DNA of 59,264 bases from Actinomycetes bacterium (GTDB lineage Bacteria; Actinomycetota; Actinomycetes; S36-B12; UBA5976). Made by a program: the position numbers and the translations under genes. The DNA is taken from NCBI GenBank assembly GCA_021824095.1, contig JAKALQ010000004.1:1-59264 (forward strand), in the 5' to 3' direction. How positions within the stretch are numbered: the stretch's first letter is position 1; the number at the start of each line of letters is the position of its first letter. Under the pieces are notes generated by a model. The model was not told the origin of the DNA, searched no databases, and saw only the letters and a list, made by a program, of their open reading frames with translations. This document shows positions 29,452-39,223 of this stretch, piece after piece.

Positions 29452-31419
29452 TCATGCCCGTCCGATCGCGATGACGTGCGCGACCGCGCGGAACGGGTCG
29501 AGCTCGACATAGGCCTCGCGACTCCACGTCCACACATTGCCGGAGACGAGGTCCTCGGCGCGAACGGCGGCATCCCAGTCCAGCCCGAGCGCGGGCAGGT
29601 CGAGACGAACGGTGCCATGCGCCGGCACCCGCGGGTCGAGGGTGCAGATGGTGAGCACCACGTCGTCGTGGTCGCGGCGCGAGTAGGCGATGAGCGAGTC
29701 GTTGTCGGTCTCGTGGAAGGTGATGTCGCGCAGCGTCTGCAGCGCGGGATGCTCGCGGCGGATGCGGTTGAGCAACGTGAGGTAGGGCGCGAGGCTGCGT
29801 CCCTCGGCCTCAGCGGCCGCCCAGTCGCGCGGACGGTACTGGTACTTCTCGCTGTCGAGGTACTCCTCGCTGCCCGGACGCACTGCGGTGCCCTCGTACA
29901 GCTCGAAGCCAGCGTAGATGCCGTACGTCGGCACCATGGTTGCGGCGAGTGTGGCGCGGATGGCGAAACCGGCGGGGCCGCTCACCTGCAGGAACTCGTG
30001 CAGGATGTCGGGCGTGTTCGGGAAGAAGTTCGGACGCATGTAGGCGGCTGCCGGGCCACTGAGCTCGCGCAGGTACTCCTCAAGCCCGGCCTTGTCGTTG
30101 CGCCAGGTGAAGTAGGTGTACGACTGCTGGAACCCGACCTCACCGAGCACGCGCATCATGGCCGGCCGCGTGAAGGCCTCGGCGAGGAAGATGACGTCCG
30201 GGTCGGTGGCGTTGATGGCCGCAATGAGCCGCTCCCACATCCACACCGGCTTCGTGTGCGGGTTGTCGACGCGGAAGATGCGCACGCCGTGGGCCATCCA
30301 GAAGCGCACGATGCGCTCCACCTCGGCGTACAGGCCCTCGGGGTCCTCATCGAAGAACATCGGGTAGATGTCCTGGTACTTCTTCGGTGGGTTCTCGGCG
30401 TAGGCGATGGTGCCATCGGCGCGGCGCTTGAACCACTCCGGGTGCGACCGCACCCAGGGGTGGTCGGGGGACGCCTGCAGTGCGAGGTCGAGGGCCACCT
30501 CCATGCCGAGCCGCCGGGTCTCGGTGACGAAGGCATCGAAGTCGGCGAGGGTGCCGAGGTCGGGGTGCACGGCATCGTGCCCACCCGCGGCACCACCGAC
30601 GGCCCACGGCGAACCGGGGTCACCCGCGGCAGGGGTGAGCGAGTTGTTCGGGCCCTTGCGGTGCGTGACCCCGATGGGGTGGATGGGCGGCAGGTACACG
30701 ACATCGAAGCCCATGGCTGCCACTGCGGGCAGGCGCTTCGCGGCCGTCGCGAAGGTGCCCGAGTGCACGCCATCGGAGCCCTCGCTGCGCGGGAAGAACT
30801 CGTACCAGGAGCCGACGAGGGCGCGCCGACGCTCGACCTTCACCGGGAAGCGCGGGGATCGGGCGACGAGGTCGCGCACCGGGAAGTCATGCATGGCACG
30901 GTCGAGCACCGGGTCGAAGGCCACCGTGAGGCGCTGCTGCGGGTCGCCACTCGTATCGCGCAGTGCCGCAATTGCCGCGCGTGCGGCTTCCCGCGCCTCC
31001 GCGGGGGCATTGAGCAGCGTCGACCCGAGGGCGCGCTCGATGAGGTTGGACCCCTCGAGCAGCTCGAGTTCGACGTCGACGCCCGCCGGCACCTTGAGCC
31101 CGGCCGCGTGGTGCCATGTGCCCCACGGGTCGTCCCAGGCCTCGACGACGAAGGCGGCGGACCCGATGAGCGCGGGGCGCACCCGGGCCGACCAGCGGTC
31201 CTGCCGGGTCATCGTGGCGCGCACGGGGTGCTCGCTTCCGTCCGCCTCGATGAGCACCATGGTGACGCCGAGTGCGTCATGGCCCTCACGGAAGACGGTG
31301 GCACGGATGTCGAAGGCCTCGCCCTCGACGGCCTTGATGGCGCGTGCGCCACTCGCGATCGTGGGCTGCACGTCGAGGATCGGGAAGCGGTTGGGGTACT
31401 GGCGCTCGGTTGCGGTCAC
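29452..31419 (-). CDS. glgE: Alpha-1,4-glucan:maltose-1-phosphate maltosyltransferase
   Basis: 655 residues from a GTG at 31419 with GGAG 9 nt upstream. GlgE extends alpha-glucan with maltose from maltose-1-phosphate. GH13_3 features: nucleophile Asp in [13 protein letters not shown], acid Glu in [10 protein letters not shown], the N-terminal block [15 protein letters not shown] and YFTWRNDK. The family is about 650-700 residues. The adjacent glgB introduces branches into the GlgE product. The phosphate donor enzymes (TreS, Mak) are not in the window. The same order glgB-glgE is found at Rv1326c-Rv1327c. Confidence 0.95.
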   Translation of the reverse strand: MTATERQYPNRFPILDVQPTIASGARAIKAVEGEAFDIRATVFREGHDALGVTMVLIEADGSEHPVRATMTRQDRWSARVRPALIGSAAFVVEAWDDPWGTWHHAAGLKVPAGVDVELELLEGSNLIERALGSTLLNAPAEAREAARAAIAALRDTSGDPQQRLTVAFDPVLDRAMHDFPVRDLVARSPRFPVKVERRRALVGSWYEFFPRSEGSDGVHSGTFATAAKRLPAVAAMGFDVVYLPPIHPIGVTHRKGPNNSLTPAAGDPGSPWAVGGAAGGHDAVHPDLGTLADFDAFVTETRRLGMEVALDLALQASPDHPWVRSHPEWFKRRADGTIAYAENPPKKYQDIYPMFFDEDPEGLYAEVERIVRFWMAHGVRIFRVDNPHTKPVWMWERLIAAINATDPDVIFLAEAFTRPAMMRVLGEVGFQQSYTYFTWRNDKAGLEEYLRELSGPAAAYMRPNFFPNTPDILHEFLQVSGPAGFAIRATLAATMVPTYGIYAGFELYEGTAVRPGSEEYLDSEKYQYRPRDWAAAEAEGRSLAPYLTLLNRIRREHPALQTLRDITFHETDNDSLIAYSRRDHDDVVLTICTLDPRVPAHGTVRLDLPALGLDWDAAVRAEDLVSGNVWTWSREAYVELDPFRAVAHVIAIGRA

Positions 31420-31603
31420 GGTGGGCTGCTCCGTCGGTTCGTCACGGCTCGGTCGACCGCCGGGGCGGCCATGGACGACGGGATCGTCCGGCCCAACCGT
31501 ATTGAGTGGGGGTCGCGCAGGGCAGGGCCCGACCGTCCCATGACCGAATCGTTGCGGAGTTGCGTGCCGTTGCGTGCGCGAGGCCCGTGTCGGGCCCGGT
31601 GGA

Positions 31604-31609
31604 TACGAT
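31604..31609 (+). promoter_or_regulatory. -10 box of the HAD hydrolase gene
   Basis: TACGAT followed by 6 nt and the ATG at 31616. Confidence 0.55.
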
Positions 31610-31615
31610 GCCGAC

Positions 31616-32260
31616 ATGGACATGCGGGCACTCGTCGTCGACTGGGGTGGCGTGCTCACGGGCAGTGTGGATGCGGGCATCCAGCGCTTCCTCGACGGTG
31701 AGACGTTCGACCTGCGCGCCTACGCCGAGGTGATGGGTCGCTGGTTCGGCGAGATCGGCCGAGTGGAGGCGCGACTCAACCCCATCCACGCACTGGAGCG
31801 CGGCGAGATGAGCGGGCCCGACTTCGAGGAGCGCCTTGCCCGCGAGATGGCGGCCATCACCGGGGTGCACCTTGAGCCCGCGGGGCTCCTGCAGCGTATG
31901 TTCCAGCACTTCGGCCACGCGCACGAGATGTACGCGCTCGTGCGCCGGGCCCACGAACTCGGCATCGCGACCGGGCTGCTCTCGAACTCCTGGGGTAACG
32001 ACTACCCGCGCGAGATGTGGACGGACATGTTCGACGTCGTCGTCATCTCGGGGGAGGTGGGGCTGCGCAAGCCGGAGCCCGCGATCTTCCACCTCACCTC
32101 CGATCGGCTCGGGCTCGAGCCGCAACAGTGCGTGTTCGTCGATGACCTCCGGCACAACGTGGATGCCGCAGTGGCACTGGGTTGGGTCGGGGTGCACCAC
32201 CGCACCTACGCCGAGACCGCGGCAGAGCTCGAGGCCATCTTCGGGCTGCCGCTGGCATGA
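31616..32260 (+). CDS. HAD-superfamily IA hydrolase
   Basis: 214 residues. Motif I is VVDWGGVLT, the DxGG variant of the epoxide-hydrolase-like HAD-IA branch; motif II is LLSNSW, motif III the Lys of GLRKPEPAIF, and motif IV CVFVDDLRHNVDAA. A phosphatase or dehalogenase-like reaction is expected; the substrate is unknown. It is divergent from glgE across 196 bp. Confidence 0.9.
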   Translation: MDMRALVVDWGGVLTGSVDAGIQRFLDGETFDLRAYAEVMGRWFGEIGRVEARLNPIHALERGEMSGPDFEERLAREMAAITGVHLEPAGLLQRMFQHFGHAHEMYALVRRAHELGIATGLLSNSWGNDYPREMWTDMFDVVVISGEVGLRKPEPAIFHLTSDRLGLEPQQCVFVDDLRHNVDAAVALGWVGVHHRTYAETAAELEAIFGLPLA

Positions 32261-32267
32261 TGGCGCC

Positions 32268-32636
32268 ATGCGCGTGTACATCCCGGTGACGGTCGCCGAC
32301 GTCGAGCGTCGGCGTGCCGAGGGCTTCTGGACGATTGGGGCGCGACGTGCCTGGGCAGCCAATCGGCAACTTGCGCTCGCGCTGCCCGATGAGGACGACG
32401 AGGGCCGCGAGTTCATCGCCTCACTCACGGCGGCGTCGGAGTCGTCCGCTCACCTCGCCATGGCCTGCGACCTGCCCACCACGATGATGGGCGACGAGGG
32501 TGTGAACGGTGAGGTGGAGGTCGCGGGTGTGGTGCGCGACCACGACGTGGCCTGCCTGTTCCGGCTCGATCCCGATGACGACGAGGCGCTGCAATGGTTC
32601 GCACCGACGGAGTTCGACGGCCTGCTCGCACGCTGA
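32268..32636 (+). CDS. DUF6912-like small protein
   Basis: 122 residues beginning MRVYIPVTVADVERRRAEG, the typical opening of a conserved actinobacterial family of unknown function (DUF6912-like). The body is acidic (DEDDEGREF, RLDPDDDEAL). It starts 7 bp after the HAD gene, with CATGAT 6 nt before its ATG. No catalytic motif is evident. Confidence 0.65.
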   Translation: MRVYIPVTVADVERRRAEGFWTIGARRAWAANRQLALALPDEDDEGREFIASLTAASESSAHLAMACDLPTTMMGDEGVNGEVEVAGVVRDHDVACLFRLDPDDDEALQWFAPTEFDGLLAR

Positions 32637-32667
32637 GGCGTTGCGGGCTGCCGCACCGACCGCGCGC

Positions 32668-33117
32668 TCAGGCGAGCGCCTCGGCCTCGGCTCGCACCGC
32701 CTGCTCGAAGTGCTCGCGCACGATGGCCTCCGCAAGTGCGCTGGCAAGGCCGATGCGGGCCTCGATCGTCACCACCACGTGCAGCACGCAGCGGTCGTCA
32801 TGCTCCTTGAACTCCAGGGTGCCGGTGATGGTGATCGGCAGGCCGGTCACCTCGGCGTGCACGTCGAAGCCCTGCTGGGTCGGCACCCTCGTCTCGAGCA
32901 ACTCGATGCTGTCGGACTTCAGGAAGGAGCGCAGCGTCGACGGTGCCGCATAGACGCGGCTGATCACCGAGGTTCCGTCGGGGCGCACCTCGGCGGCCGA
33001 CGCGAGCGGAGCCGACGCCTGCGCAAGACGTTCAAGCTCGGCGGGGTCCATGAGTCGACCCCGGACCGCCCCCGCAGTCATGGGGATCGGGAAGGTCAGG
33101 TCGACGGTCTTGGCCAC
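32668..33117 (-). CDS. DUF2505-family protein
   Basis: 149 residues from a GTG with TACCAT 6 nt upstream. It resembles the START/SRPBCC-like DUF2505 proteins of actinobacteria: beta strands with LTFPIPMTAGAVRGRLMDP at the start and a long C-terminal amphipathic helix (SALAEAIVREHFEQAVRAE). A lipid or hydrophobic ligand is often suggested for this fold; nothing here identifies one. Confidence 0.72.
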   Translation of the reverse strand: MAKTVDLTFPIPMTAGAVRGRLMDPAELERLAQASAPLASAAEVRPDGTSVISRVYAAPSTLRSFLKSDSIELLETRVPTQQGFDVHAEVTGLPITITGTLEFKEHDDRCVLHVVVTIEARIGLASALAEAIVREHFEQAVRAEAEALA

Positions 33118-33121
33118 AGGC

Positions 33122-33316
33122 TCATGGTAGCGAGCGACGTCCGTTGCGGATGGCCTTCGCGATGCCCGCCGCACCGAACACGATGAGCGCGCCGGGGACA
33201 AGCCAGCGCAGGTCAAGGCTCACGTCCATGGTCTCCCGCAGGACGACGAGCCCCGCAACGATGAGGAACACCAAGCCCCAGACGAAGGCCGTGCCGTCGA
33301 AGTCGTGACTACGCAT
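33122..33316 (-). CDS. Small two-helix membrane protein
   Basis: 64 residues: two hydrophobic segments (FVWGLVFLIVAGLVVL and WLVPGALIVFGAAGIAKAI) with a basic tail. The ATG has GGAGGTG 4 nt upstream and overlaps the end of the PspC-like gene by 8 bp, so they are likely co-translated. It resembles the LiaI/LiaF N-terminal membrane region. Function unknown. Confidence 0.7.
   Translation of the reverse strand: MRSHDFDGTAFVWGLVFLIVAGLVVLRETMDVSLDLRWLVPGALIVFGAAGIAKAIRNGRRSLP
33124..33129 (-). promoter_or_regulatory. -10 box of the DUF2505 gene
   Basis: TACCAT on the minus strand, 6 nt before the GTG at 33117 and inside the end of the small membrane protein gene. Confidence 0.5.
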
Positions 33317-34424
33317 AGCGCACCTCCAGGGTGCCGATCGAGACGGAGAGGTCGTAGCGAATGACCGGAGCGCCGGGTGTGTCGGTGGCGCCGAGGACCA
33401 GCTGCCGCGATACGTCGGATCCAGAGCGATCCGCGGTGTCGGGGGTGCGCAGCTGGCCGAGGGCGACGTGCGTGGTGAGCACGTACTCGGCGTTCGACTG
33501 TGACGGGATGAGGACCCGGAGGGTGCCGATACCAACGGAGGCAGACCCGCTGCTCGGCATCGAGCCGTCCAGCGTCCGAAGGTCGAGCGTGGCGTCACCA
33601 ACGCCGAGGGAGTACGCGCCCGCAGGGGCCGTCGCCACCGGAATCCAGGTGCGGTTGCCGACGTCGGTGTGACCACGCCACACGGGCGGCGCCGCGAGTG
33701 CGGTGAGCAGCAGGCCCAATGCGATGAGCCCGCGGGCACGCCCGGCGAAGGCAGACACCACGAGGCCGAGGCCGACAATGGCGAGCATCACGGCGAGCAC
33801 GATGGGATACGAGATCGTGCTGCCGGCCCAGTGCATGGCGATGGCGACGCCGATGACGATGAGCAGCAGGTTCCACACGACGCGTCCGATCGGTGAGCGT
33901 GGGGCGTCATGCACGAACGCGGTGCCCGCCGGTGTCTCGATGGTGACGGTCTTGCCGTCGGGCCCCTTGTCGACGGTGACGGTACTGCCCGCCCACTCCG
34001 TCGTGTGCGTCTCGCGCGTGCCACGGAACCAGTCCTGGCCGAAGGCCTGCCAGACGACGACGCCGACGAGCACGAGCAGGAACACGCCGAAGGCGCCCTG
34101 GCCGTTGAATGGCGTGAGGTTGGCCACTGCGGCGAGTGTGAGCGCGGCGAGGACGATGGCGAGGATGAGCTTGCCGAGTCGTGAGCCCTCGCGATGCGAC
34201 GAGACGACGGTGGCGCCGGTGTCGTCCGGGATGAGCAACCAGGCGAGCGCGTAGGCGAACAGCCCCGCGCCACCCGCGATGGTGAAGGCGGCGACGATGA
34301 CGCGCACGATGATCGGGTCGATGCCGAGGGTGCGTGCGATCCCGCCGCAGACGCCGGCGATGACGCGGTCCTCCCGGCTCCGGCGGAGGGGCGGCCGCAT
34401 TGCGGGGTGCTGCTGTTCGCTCAT
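33309..34424 (-). CDS. PspC-domain protein with LiaF-like C-terminus
   Basis: 371 residues. A PspC domain occupies residues 12-70 (SREDRVIAGVCGGIARTLGI then FAYALAWLLIP). About five more membrane segments follow to residue 235, then an extracytoplasmic beta-rich toastrack/DUF2154-like region with repeated IGTLRVLIP, DLRTLDG and IGTLEVRY elements. Proteins of this type restrain or tune envelope-stress kinases. It is divergent from a PspC-histidine kinase and its regulator, so all three probably form one sensing module. Confidence 0.85.
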   Translation of the reverse strand: MSEQQHPAMRPPLRRSREDRVIAGVCGGIARTLGIDPIIVRVIVAAFTIAGGAGLFAYALAWLLIPDDTGATVVSSHREGSRLGKLILAIVLAALTLAAVANLTPFNGQGAFGVFLLVLVGVVVWQAFGQDWFRGTRETHTTEWAGSTVTVDKGPDGKTVTIETPAGTAFVHDAPRSPIGRVVWNLLLIVIGVAIAMHWAGSTISYPIVLAVMLAIVGLGLVVSAFAGRARGLIALGLLLTALAAPPVWRGHTDVGNRTWIPVATAPAGAYSLGVGDATLDLRTLDGSMPSSGSASVGIGTLRVLIPSQSNAEYVLTTHVALGQLRTPDTADRSGSDVSRQLVLGATDTPGAPVIRYDLSVSIGTLEVRYA

Positions 34425-34524
34425 GGCTCCAGTGTCGACGCCCGCGACGGCCCCGGCATCGGGGATCGACCCTGAGATTCCCCTGATCTCCGTCCAGGAC
34501 GCGTGCACTCGGGCGTCGGACGAG

Positions 34525-34530
34525 GACAAT
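34525..34530 (+). promoter_or_regulatory. -10 box of the PspC-kinase gene
   Basis: GACAAT followed by 6 nt and the GTG at 34537. Confidence 0.5.
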
Positions 34531-34536
34531 GGCTGC

Positions 34537-35736
34537 GTGGATCGCACACGTGCCACTCGCCTCGTCGAGGGCAGGATGATCGCCGGCGTGTGCACGGGCC
34601 TCGCCGCACACCTGCACCTCGATGTGCGTTGGCTGCGGGTGGCCTTCATCGCGGCTGCGGTGCTGGCGAAGGGCACGGGCCTGCTGGCCTACCTCGCCTT
34701 CTGGGCCCTGCTGCCACTTGACCCCCACGAGGCATCCACGGCGCATCCGCGTACCCGCGGACTCGGTGCGCTGCTCGTCACGTCGGTCCTCGCGGTCGTG
34801 GGGATCGTCACGCTCACCGCACTCGGCTTCACGTCATGGCTCGGCACCCTGCTGCCGCTCATCCTCGGCTCCCTCGGCATCGCGCTCGTCTGGAGTCGTG
34901 CCGATGAGGTGCAGCGCATGCAGTGGCGTCGCGAGGCGGTGGGCCTCGCCCGCGATGCCGCCGGCGACGGCGGCCGTCGCGAGGCGTGGCCGCTGGTGCT
35001 CGGTGCCGGCGCCGTGCTCACCGCGATCGTCGGCATCGCCCTCACCCGCGTGGACGTCGGCACCATGCTGCAGGGCCTCGCCACCACGCTGCTGCTCATC
35101 GTCGGCCTGCTGCTCGTGGCCTTCCCCTGGCTCAACGCCCGGTGGCGGCGCGAGGTGGAACGTCGCGCGGCGAGGGCACGGGCGGACGAGCGTGCGGAGA
35201 TGGCAGCGCGCATCCACGATTCGGTGCTGCAGACGCTCACCCTCGTGCAGCGTCACGCGGACGATGCCCCCCAGGTGCAGCAGCTTGCGCGGGCCGAGGA
35301 ACGGGAGTTGCGGGCCTGGCTCTACGGCGAGCCTCGCGGTGCGGTTGCCTTCGCCCCGCTGCTCGAGCGCGCGGCGCACGAGGCGGAGGCGCGCTACGGC
35401 GTCACGGTGGATGTCATCACCGTTGGCGACGTGCCGGTGGATGCGCCCGTCGAGGCGCTCCTCGCGGCCGCCCAGGAGGCGATGGTGAACGCGGCCCGCC
35501 ACAGCGGTGCGCCCTCGGTGCAGGTGTATGCGGAGGTGGAGCCCGACACCGTCTCGGTGTTCGTGCGCGATCGAGGGCGCGGCTTCCGCATGGAGGATGT
35601 GCCAACCGATCGCGCCGGCGTGCGGGAGTCGATCGTCGGCCGCATGCAGCGGGCGGGCGGCTCGGCAACCGTGCGCTCCGCACCGGGTGCCGGCACTGAG
35701 GTGGCCCTGCTCCTGCCCCGCGGGCGCACCGCATGA
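34537..35736 (+). CDS. PspC-domain sensor histidine kinase (NarL/LiaS class)
   Basis: 399 residues. PspC domain at 5-62 (GRMIAGVCTGLAAHLHLDVR), four further membrane helices to about 200, then a HisKA_3 domain with phospho-acceptor His227 in ARIHDSVLQTL and a HATPase with QEAMVNAARHSGA and DRGRGF. It is expected to phosphorylate the adjacent LuxR-type regulator. The start is the GTG at 34537 supported by a -10 box; the upstream open frame lies in the shared promoter. ATGA overlap with the regulator gene. Confidence 0.92.
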   Translation: MDRTRATRLVEGRMIAGVCTGLAAHLHLDVRWLRVAFIAAAVLAKGTGLLAYLAFWALLPLDPHEASTAHPRTRGLGALLVTSVLAVVGIVTLTALGFTSWLGTLLPLILGSLGIALVWSRADEVQRMQWRREAVGLARDAAGDGGRREAWPLVLGAGAVLTAIVGIALTRVDVGTMLQGLATTLLLIVGLLLVAFPWLNARWRREVERRAARARADERAEMAARIHDSVLQTLTLVQRHADDAPQVQQLARAEERELRAWLYGEPRGAVAFAPLLERAAHEAEARYGVTVDVITVGDVPVDAPVEALLAAAQEAMVNAARHSGAPSVQVYAEVEPDTVSVFVRDRGRGFRMEDVPTDRAGVRESIVGRMQRAGGSATVRSAPGAGTEVALLLPRGRTA

Positions 35737-36377
35737 AGGCGGCCGACGCCCTGCGCGTGGTCATCGTCGACGATCACGCCATGGTGCGCGCCGGCGTGCG
35801 CGCCGAGCTCGAGGGTGTGGTGGCGTCCGTGGCCGCGGCCGATGGTGTGGCTTCGGGGATCGCGCTGGTGCGGGCGCAGCAACCGGACGTGGTGCTGCTC
35901 GACGTCCACATGCCCGATGGCGGCGGGCTGGCGGTGCTGCGCGCCTGCCAGGACCAGCTCGGCAGCACGGCATTCCTTGCCCTCAGCGTGAGCGATGCGC
36001 CAGCGGACGTCATCGCGGCGGTGCGTGCCGGGGCGCGTGGCTACGTGACGAAGTCCATCGCCGGCCCCGACCTCGTCGATGCCGTTGCGCGTGTGGCCAA
36101 TGGCGATGCCGTCTTCTCACCCCGGCTTGCCGGCTTCGTGCTCGACGCGTTCATGGGTGAGGCCGCCGACGCGGATGAGGAACTCGACCGACTCACCCCG
36201 CGCGAACGTGAGGTCATGCGGCTGCTCGCCCGCGGGTACACCTACAAGGAGATCGCCGCCGAGCTCGTGCTCAGCGTGAAGACCATCGAGACGCATGCGT
36301 CGGCGGTGCTGCGCAAGCTGCAGCTGTCCAACCGGCGTGAGCTCACCCGCTGGGCCACGGCCCGGCGTCTCGCGTGA
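35733..36377 (+). CDS. LuxR/NarL-type response regulator
   Basis: 214 residues. Receiver domain with acidic pair Asp13-Asp14, phospho-acceptor Asp57 in VVLLDVHMPDGGG and Lys107 in YVTKSIAG; DNA-binding domain with LTPREREVMRLLARGYTYKE and SVKTIETHASAVLRKL. It is coupled to the PspC-kinase gene by ATGA. Likely targets include the divergent PspC-like gene, by analogy with LiaFSR, which is inference. Confidence 0.94.
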   Translation: MKAADALRVVIVDDHAMVRAGVRAELEGVVASVAAADGVASGIALVRAQQPDVVLLDVHMPDGGGLAVLRACQDQLGSTAFLALSVSDAPADVIAAVRAGARGYVTKSIAGPDLVDAVARVANGDAVFSPRLAGFVLDAFMGEAADADEELDRLTPREREVMRLLARGYTYKEIAAELVLSVKTIETHASAVLRKLQLSNRRELTRWATARRLA

Positions 36378-36443
36378 GCGCAGGGCGGCGCGCGCCCGCA
36401 ACTCGACCGTCGTCCACAGGGGTCCCACTGCTGGGGTGCATCC

Positions 36444-37502
36444 ATGGACGCGCACCTGGGCCTTGCGGACGCCCGCTTCGGGCCGCTGCAGCCGTTCCTC
36501 GACGATCCGACGGTCGAGGAACTGTGGATCAACGCGCCCGACCGCATCTTCGTCGCCCGGGACGGTCGCAGTGAGCTCACGTCGCTCGTGCTCACCGATG
36601 GGCAGGTGCGCGACCTCGTCGAGCGCATGCTGCGTGGCACCGGCCGTCGCCTCGACCTGAGCACGCCCTTCGTCGACGCCACGCTGCCGGACGGCAGCCG
36701 GCTGCACGCGGTGATCCCGGACATCGTGCCGCAGCACTGGAGCATCAACGTGCGCAAGTTCGTCGCCCGTGCCGGCACGGTGCAGGAGCTCGCGGCCGAG
36801 GGGCTGCTCACGCAGCAGGCCGCCGCGTTCCTCCACGCATCCGTCGTGAGCGGTCTCAACATCCTCGTGTCCGGGGGCACGGGCGCGGGCAAGACGACGA
36901 CGCTCGGCTGCCTGCTCGCATCGGTACCTGCGCATGAACGCATCGTCACCTGCGAGGAGGTGCTGGAGCTGCGCCTGCGCCACCCCGATTGGGTGCGCAT
37001 GCAGACGAGACCCGCGTCCCTCGAGGGCACCGGTGCGGTGCCGTTGCGTCGCCTGGTGAAGGCGTCGCTGCGCATGCGCCCTGATCGTCTCGTCATCGGC
37101 GAGGTGCGGCAGGCGGAGGCCCTCGACCTGCTCATCGCAATGAACAGCGGCCAACCTGCCCTCGCGACCCTGCATGCCAACAGTGCCGCCGAGGCGGTGA
37201 CGAAGCTGTGCACCCTGCCGCTGCTCGCGGGCGCCAACATCACGAGCGGCTTCGTGGTGCCGACGGTTGCTGCTGCCGTCGACCTCGTCGTGCACCTGCG
37301 TCCCACCCCCGACGGGCGCCGCCGGGTCGAGGAGATCACCGCCGTCACCGGGGAGTCGGACGGGCGGAGTGTTGCCACCGAGCCCGTGTTCGCGCGTCGC
37401 GCGGGACGCCTGGTGCGTGACGTGGGCCGGCCGCGACGCGAGGAGCGCTTCGCTGCCCATGGGTTCCGGCTGGACAGTCTGCTGCGATCGGGGGCGCGAT
37501 GA
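36444..37502 (+). CDS. tadA: TadA/CpaF secretion ATPase
   Basis: 352 residues, the hexameric ATPase that drives Tad (Flp) pilus assembly. Walker A VSGGTGAGKTTTLG is near residue 153, then the Asp-box and Walker-B-like RPDRLVIGEVR, and a His-box TLHANSAAEAV. It is shorter than proteobacterial TadA because the N-terminal domain is reduced, as in actinobacterial tad loci. First gene of a compact cluster continuing to 40611. Confidence 0.93.
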   Translation: MDAHLGLADARFGPLQPFLDDPTVEELWINAPDRIFVARDGRSELTSLVLTDGQVRDLVERMLRGTGRRLDLSTPFVDATLPDGSRLHAVIPDIVPQHWSINVRKFVARAGTVQELAAEGLLTQQAAAFLHASVVSGLNILVSGGTGAGKTTTLGCLLASVPAHERIVTCEEVLELRLRHPDWVRMQTRPASLEGTGAVPLRRLVKASLRMRPDRLVIGEVRQAEALDLLIAMNSGQPALATLHANSAAEAVTKLCTLPLLAGANITSGFVVPTVAAAVDLVVHLRPTPDGRRRVEEITAVTGESDGRSVATEPVFARRAGRLVRDVGRPRREERFAAHGFRLDSLLRSGAR

Positions 37503-38293
37503 GCGTCGCCATCCCCATGGTCGCGCTTGTCGGAGCGCTGTTGCTGCTCGTCGGTGTGCGCGACCCTCGGCCAGCCCGACGCCGTCGCCGTGCCCATCGC
37601 GGGGACCCCGCCTGGGCGGTCGCGGCCGCGTTGGCCGCCGCGTCGCTCACGCTGCTCATCACGACGGTGCCGGTGGCCGCGCTGCTGGCCGCCGTGATTG
37701 CCGCACGGGTGCCGGCCATGGTGCGCCATCGGCGCGCGCAGCACGCGCACTGGCAACGCGCGCTCGCTTGGCCCGCGGTGCTCGACGACGTCACGAGTGC
37801 GGTGCGCGCGGGCATGGACCTGCCCGAGGCGCTGCTGCATGCCGGGCGTCACGCGCCCGCGGACATGCGTCCGATCTTCGATGCCTTCGCGGTGCGCTAT
37901 GCGCGCGGCGCTGACTTCGTGGGCTCGCTCGACGAGCTGCGTCGGTGTGCCGGCGACCCGATCGTCGATGATGCGACGCGCGCACTCGCCATCGCCCGCA
38001 CCGTCGGAGGCGGTGACCTCACCCAGGTGCTGCGGTCACTCGCCACCTACCTGCGCCTGGACCTGCAGGTGCGTGGCGAGGTGCGTGCGCGGCAGTCCTG
38101 GGCAGTGAACTCGGCCCGCATGGCGGTGGCGGCACCGTGGGTGGTGCTCACCCTGCTCGCCAGCCGACCCAGCACCATGGCGGCCTTCCGCACCGGGACG
38201 GGCATGGCGGTGCTCATCGGGGTGGCGGTGTCGTCTGCTCTCGCCTACGCGGTGATGCTGCGCATCGCCCGACTCGAGGAGGTGCCGGCATGA
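37499..38293 (+). CDS. tadB: TadB-like type II secretion F-domain protein
   Basis: 264 residues: N-terminal membrane helices, then a T2SSF/GspF domain (WPAVLDDVTSAVRAGMDLPE, LRSLATYLRLDLQVRGEVRA) and two C-terminal helices. It forms the inner-membrane platform with TadC. It overlaps tadA and tadC by ATGA. Confidence 0.9.
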   Translation: MSVAIPMVALVGALLLLVGVRDPRPARRRRRAHRGDPAWAVAAALAAASLTLLITTVPVAALLAAVIAARVPAMVRHRRAQHAHWQRALAWPAVLDDVTSAVRAGMDLPEALLHAGRHAPADMRPIFDAFAVRYARGADFVGSLDELRRCAGDPIVDDATRALAIARTVGGGDLTQVLRSLATYLRLDLQVRGEVRARQSWAVNSARMAVAAPWVVLTLLASRPSTMAAFRTGTGMAVLIGVAVSSALAYAVMLRIARLEEVPA

Positions 38294-39156
38294 ACGGCCT
38301 TGGCGCGCTGCTCGGCCTCGCGATCGGCACGGGTGCCCACCTCGTCATCACCGCCCCGACCCCATGGGTGGGTCGGCGGGTACGGCTGCGTATCGCCGCA
38401 CATCGGGCGCCCAGCGCAGCGCGGGGGAGTTGGCTGCCGCGACTGGCTGGGGCCGCGCGAATGCGGGGCATCGCCACGCGCCAAGTGCGGGCGGGGCTCG
38501 CGGCCGATCCCACGGCGCACCTGCTGCAGTGCCTGCTCGCCGCCAGCGTGGGCCTGGCGACGGGGCTGCTCGTCGTCGCGGCCATGACGGTGGCCGGCCT
38601 GGTGCACCAGCCGGCAGCGGTCGTCGTGCTCCTAGCCGTGTGCACCCTTGCGGGGTGGTTGCTGGCCGAGCAACGGCTGGATCGCGCGGGTCGTCGTCGG
38701 CTGGCGGAGGCGACGGTGGAGTTGCCCGGGATCGCCAGCACCCTCGCCATCGCAGTGGCATCCGGCGCCGGCCTCGCACACGGCCTGGAGTTGGCGTCGA
38801 CGGGCGGGGACGGGCCGCTCGCGGGTGAGTTCACGCGCGTCCTGCAGGACACCGCGTCCGGCATGCCCCTCGACGCGGCGCTGGCCGCGGTTGCCGAACG
38901 TGTGCCCGTGGCGCCCGTCGCGCGCTTCGTCGACGCCCTGCGCATCACCGTCGAGCGGGGCACCCCGATCCGCGAGGTGCTGCATGCGCAGGCGAGCGAC
39001 GCCCGGGCGGAGGCGAGGCGCCTGCTGCTCGAGCGAGCCGGTCGCAAGGAGGCGCTCATGCTCGTGCCCATCGTGCTGCTCGTGCTGCCGGCCGTCGTGG
39101 TCGTCGCCCTGTTCCCGGGCCTCGCCGAGCTCGGCTCCCTCGCCAACCCCGGCTGA
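38290..39156 (+). CDS. tadC: TadC-like type II secretion F-domain protein
   Basis: 288 residues. The second platform protein: N-terminal helices, cytoplasmic T2SSF domain (VELPGIASTLAIAVASGAGL, EFTRVLQDTASGMPLDAAL) and a C-terminal membrane pair (LVPIVLLVLPAVVVVALFPG). ATGA overlap with tadB. Confidence 0.9.
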   Translation: MNGLGALLGLAIGTGAHLVITAPTPWVGRRVRLRIAAHRAPSAARGSWLPRLAGAARMRGIATRQVRAGLAADPTAHLLQCLLAASVGLATGLLVVAAMTVAGLVHQPAAVVVLLAVCTLAGWLLAEQRLDRAGRRRLAEATVELPGIASTLAIAVASGAGLAHGLELASTGGDGPLAGEFTRVLQDTASGMPLDAALAAVAERVPVAPVARFVDALRITVERGTPIREVLHAQASDARAEARRLLLERAGRKEALMLVPIVLLVLPAVVVVALFPGLAELGSLANPG

Positions 39157-39223
39157 CCGCCCGCCTGCGCTGCGCCCGTACCCCGCTCGTCGCCCGTCCA
39201 ACCCCGAGGAAAGGAAGCCCCCC

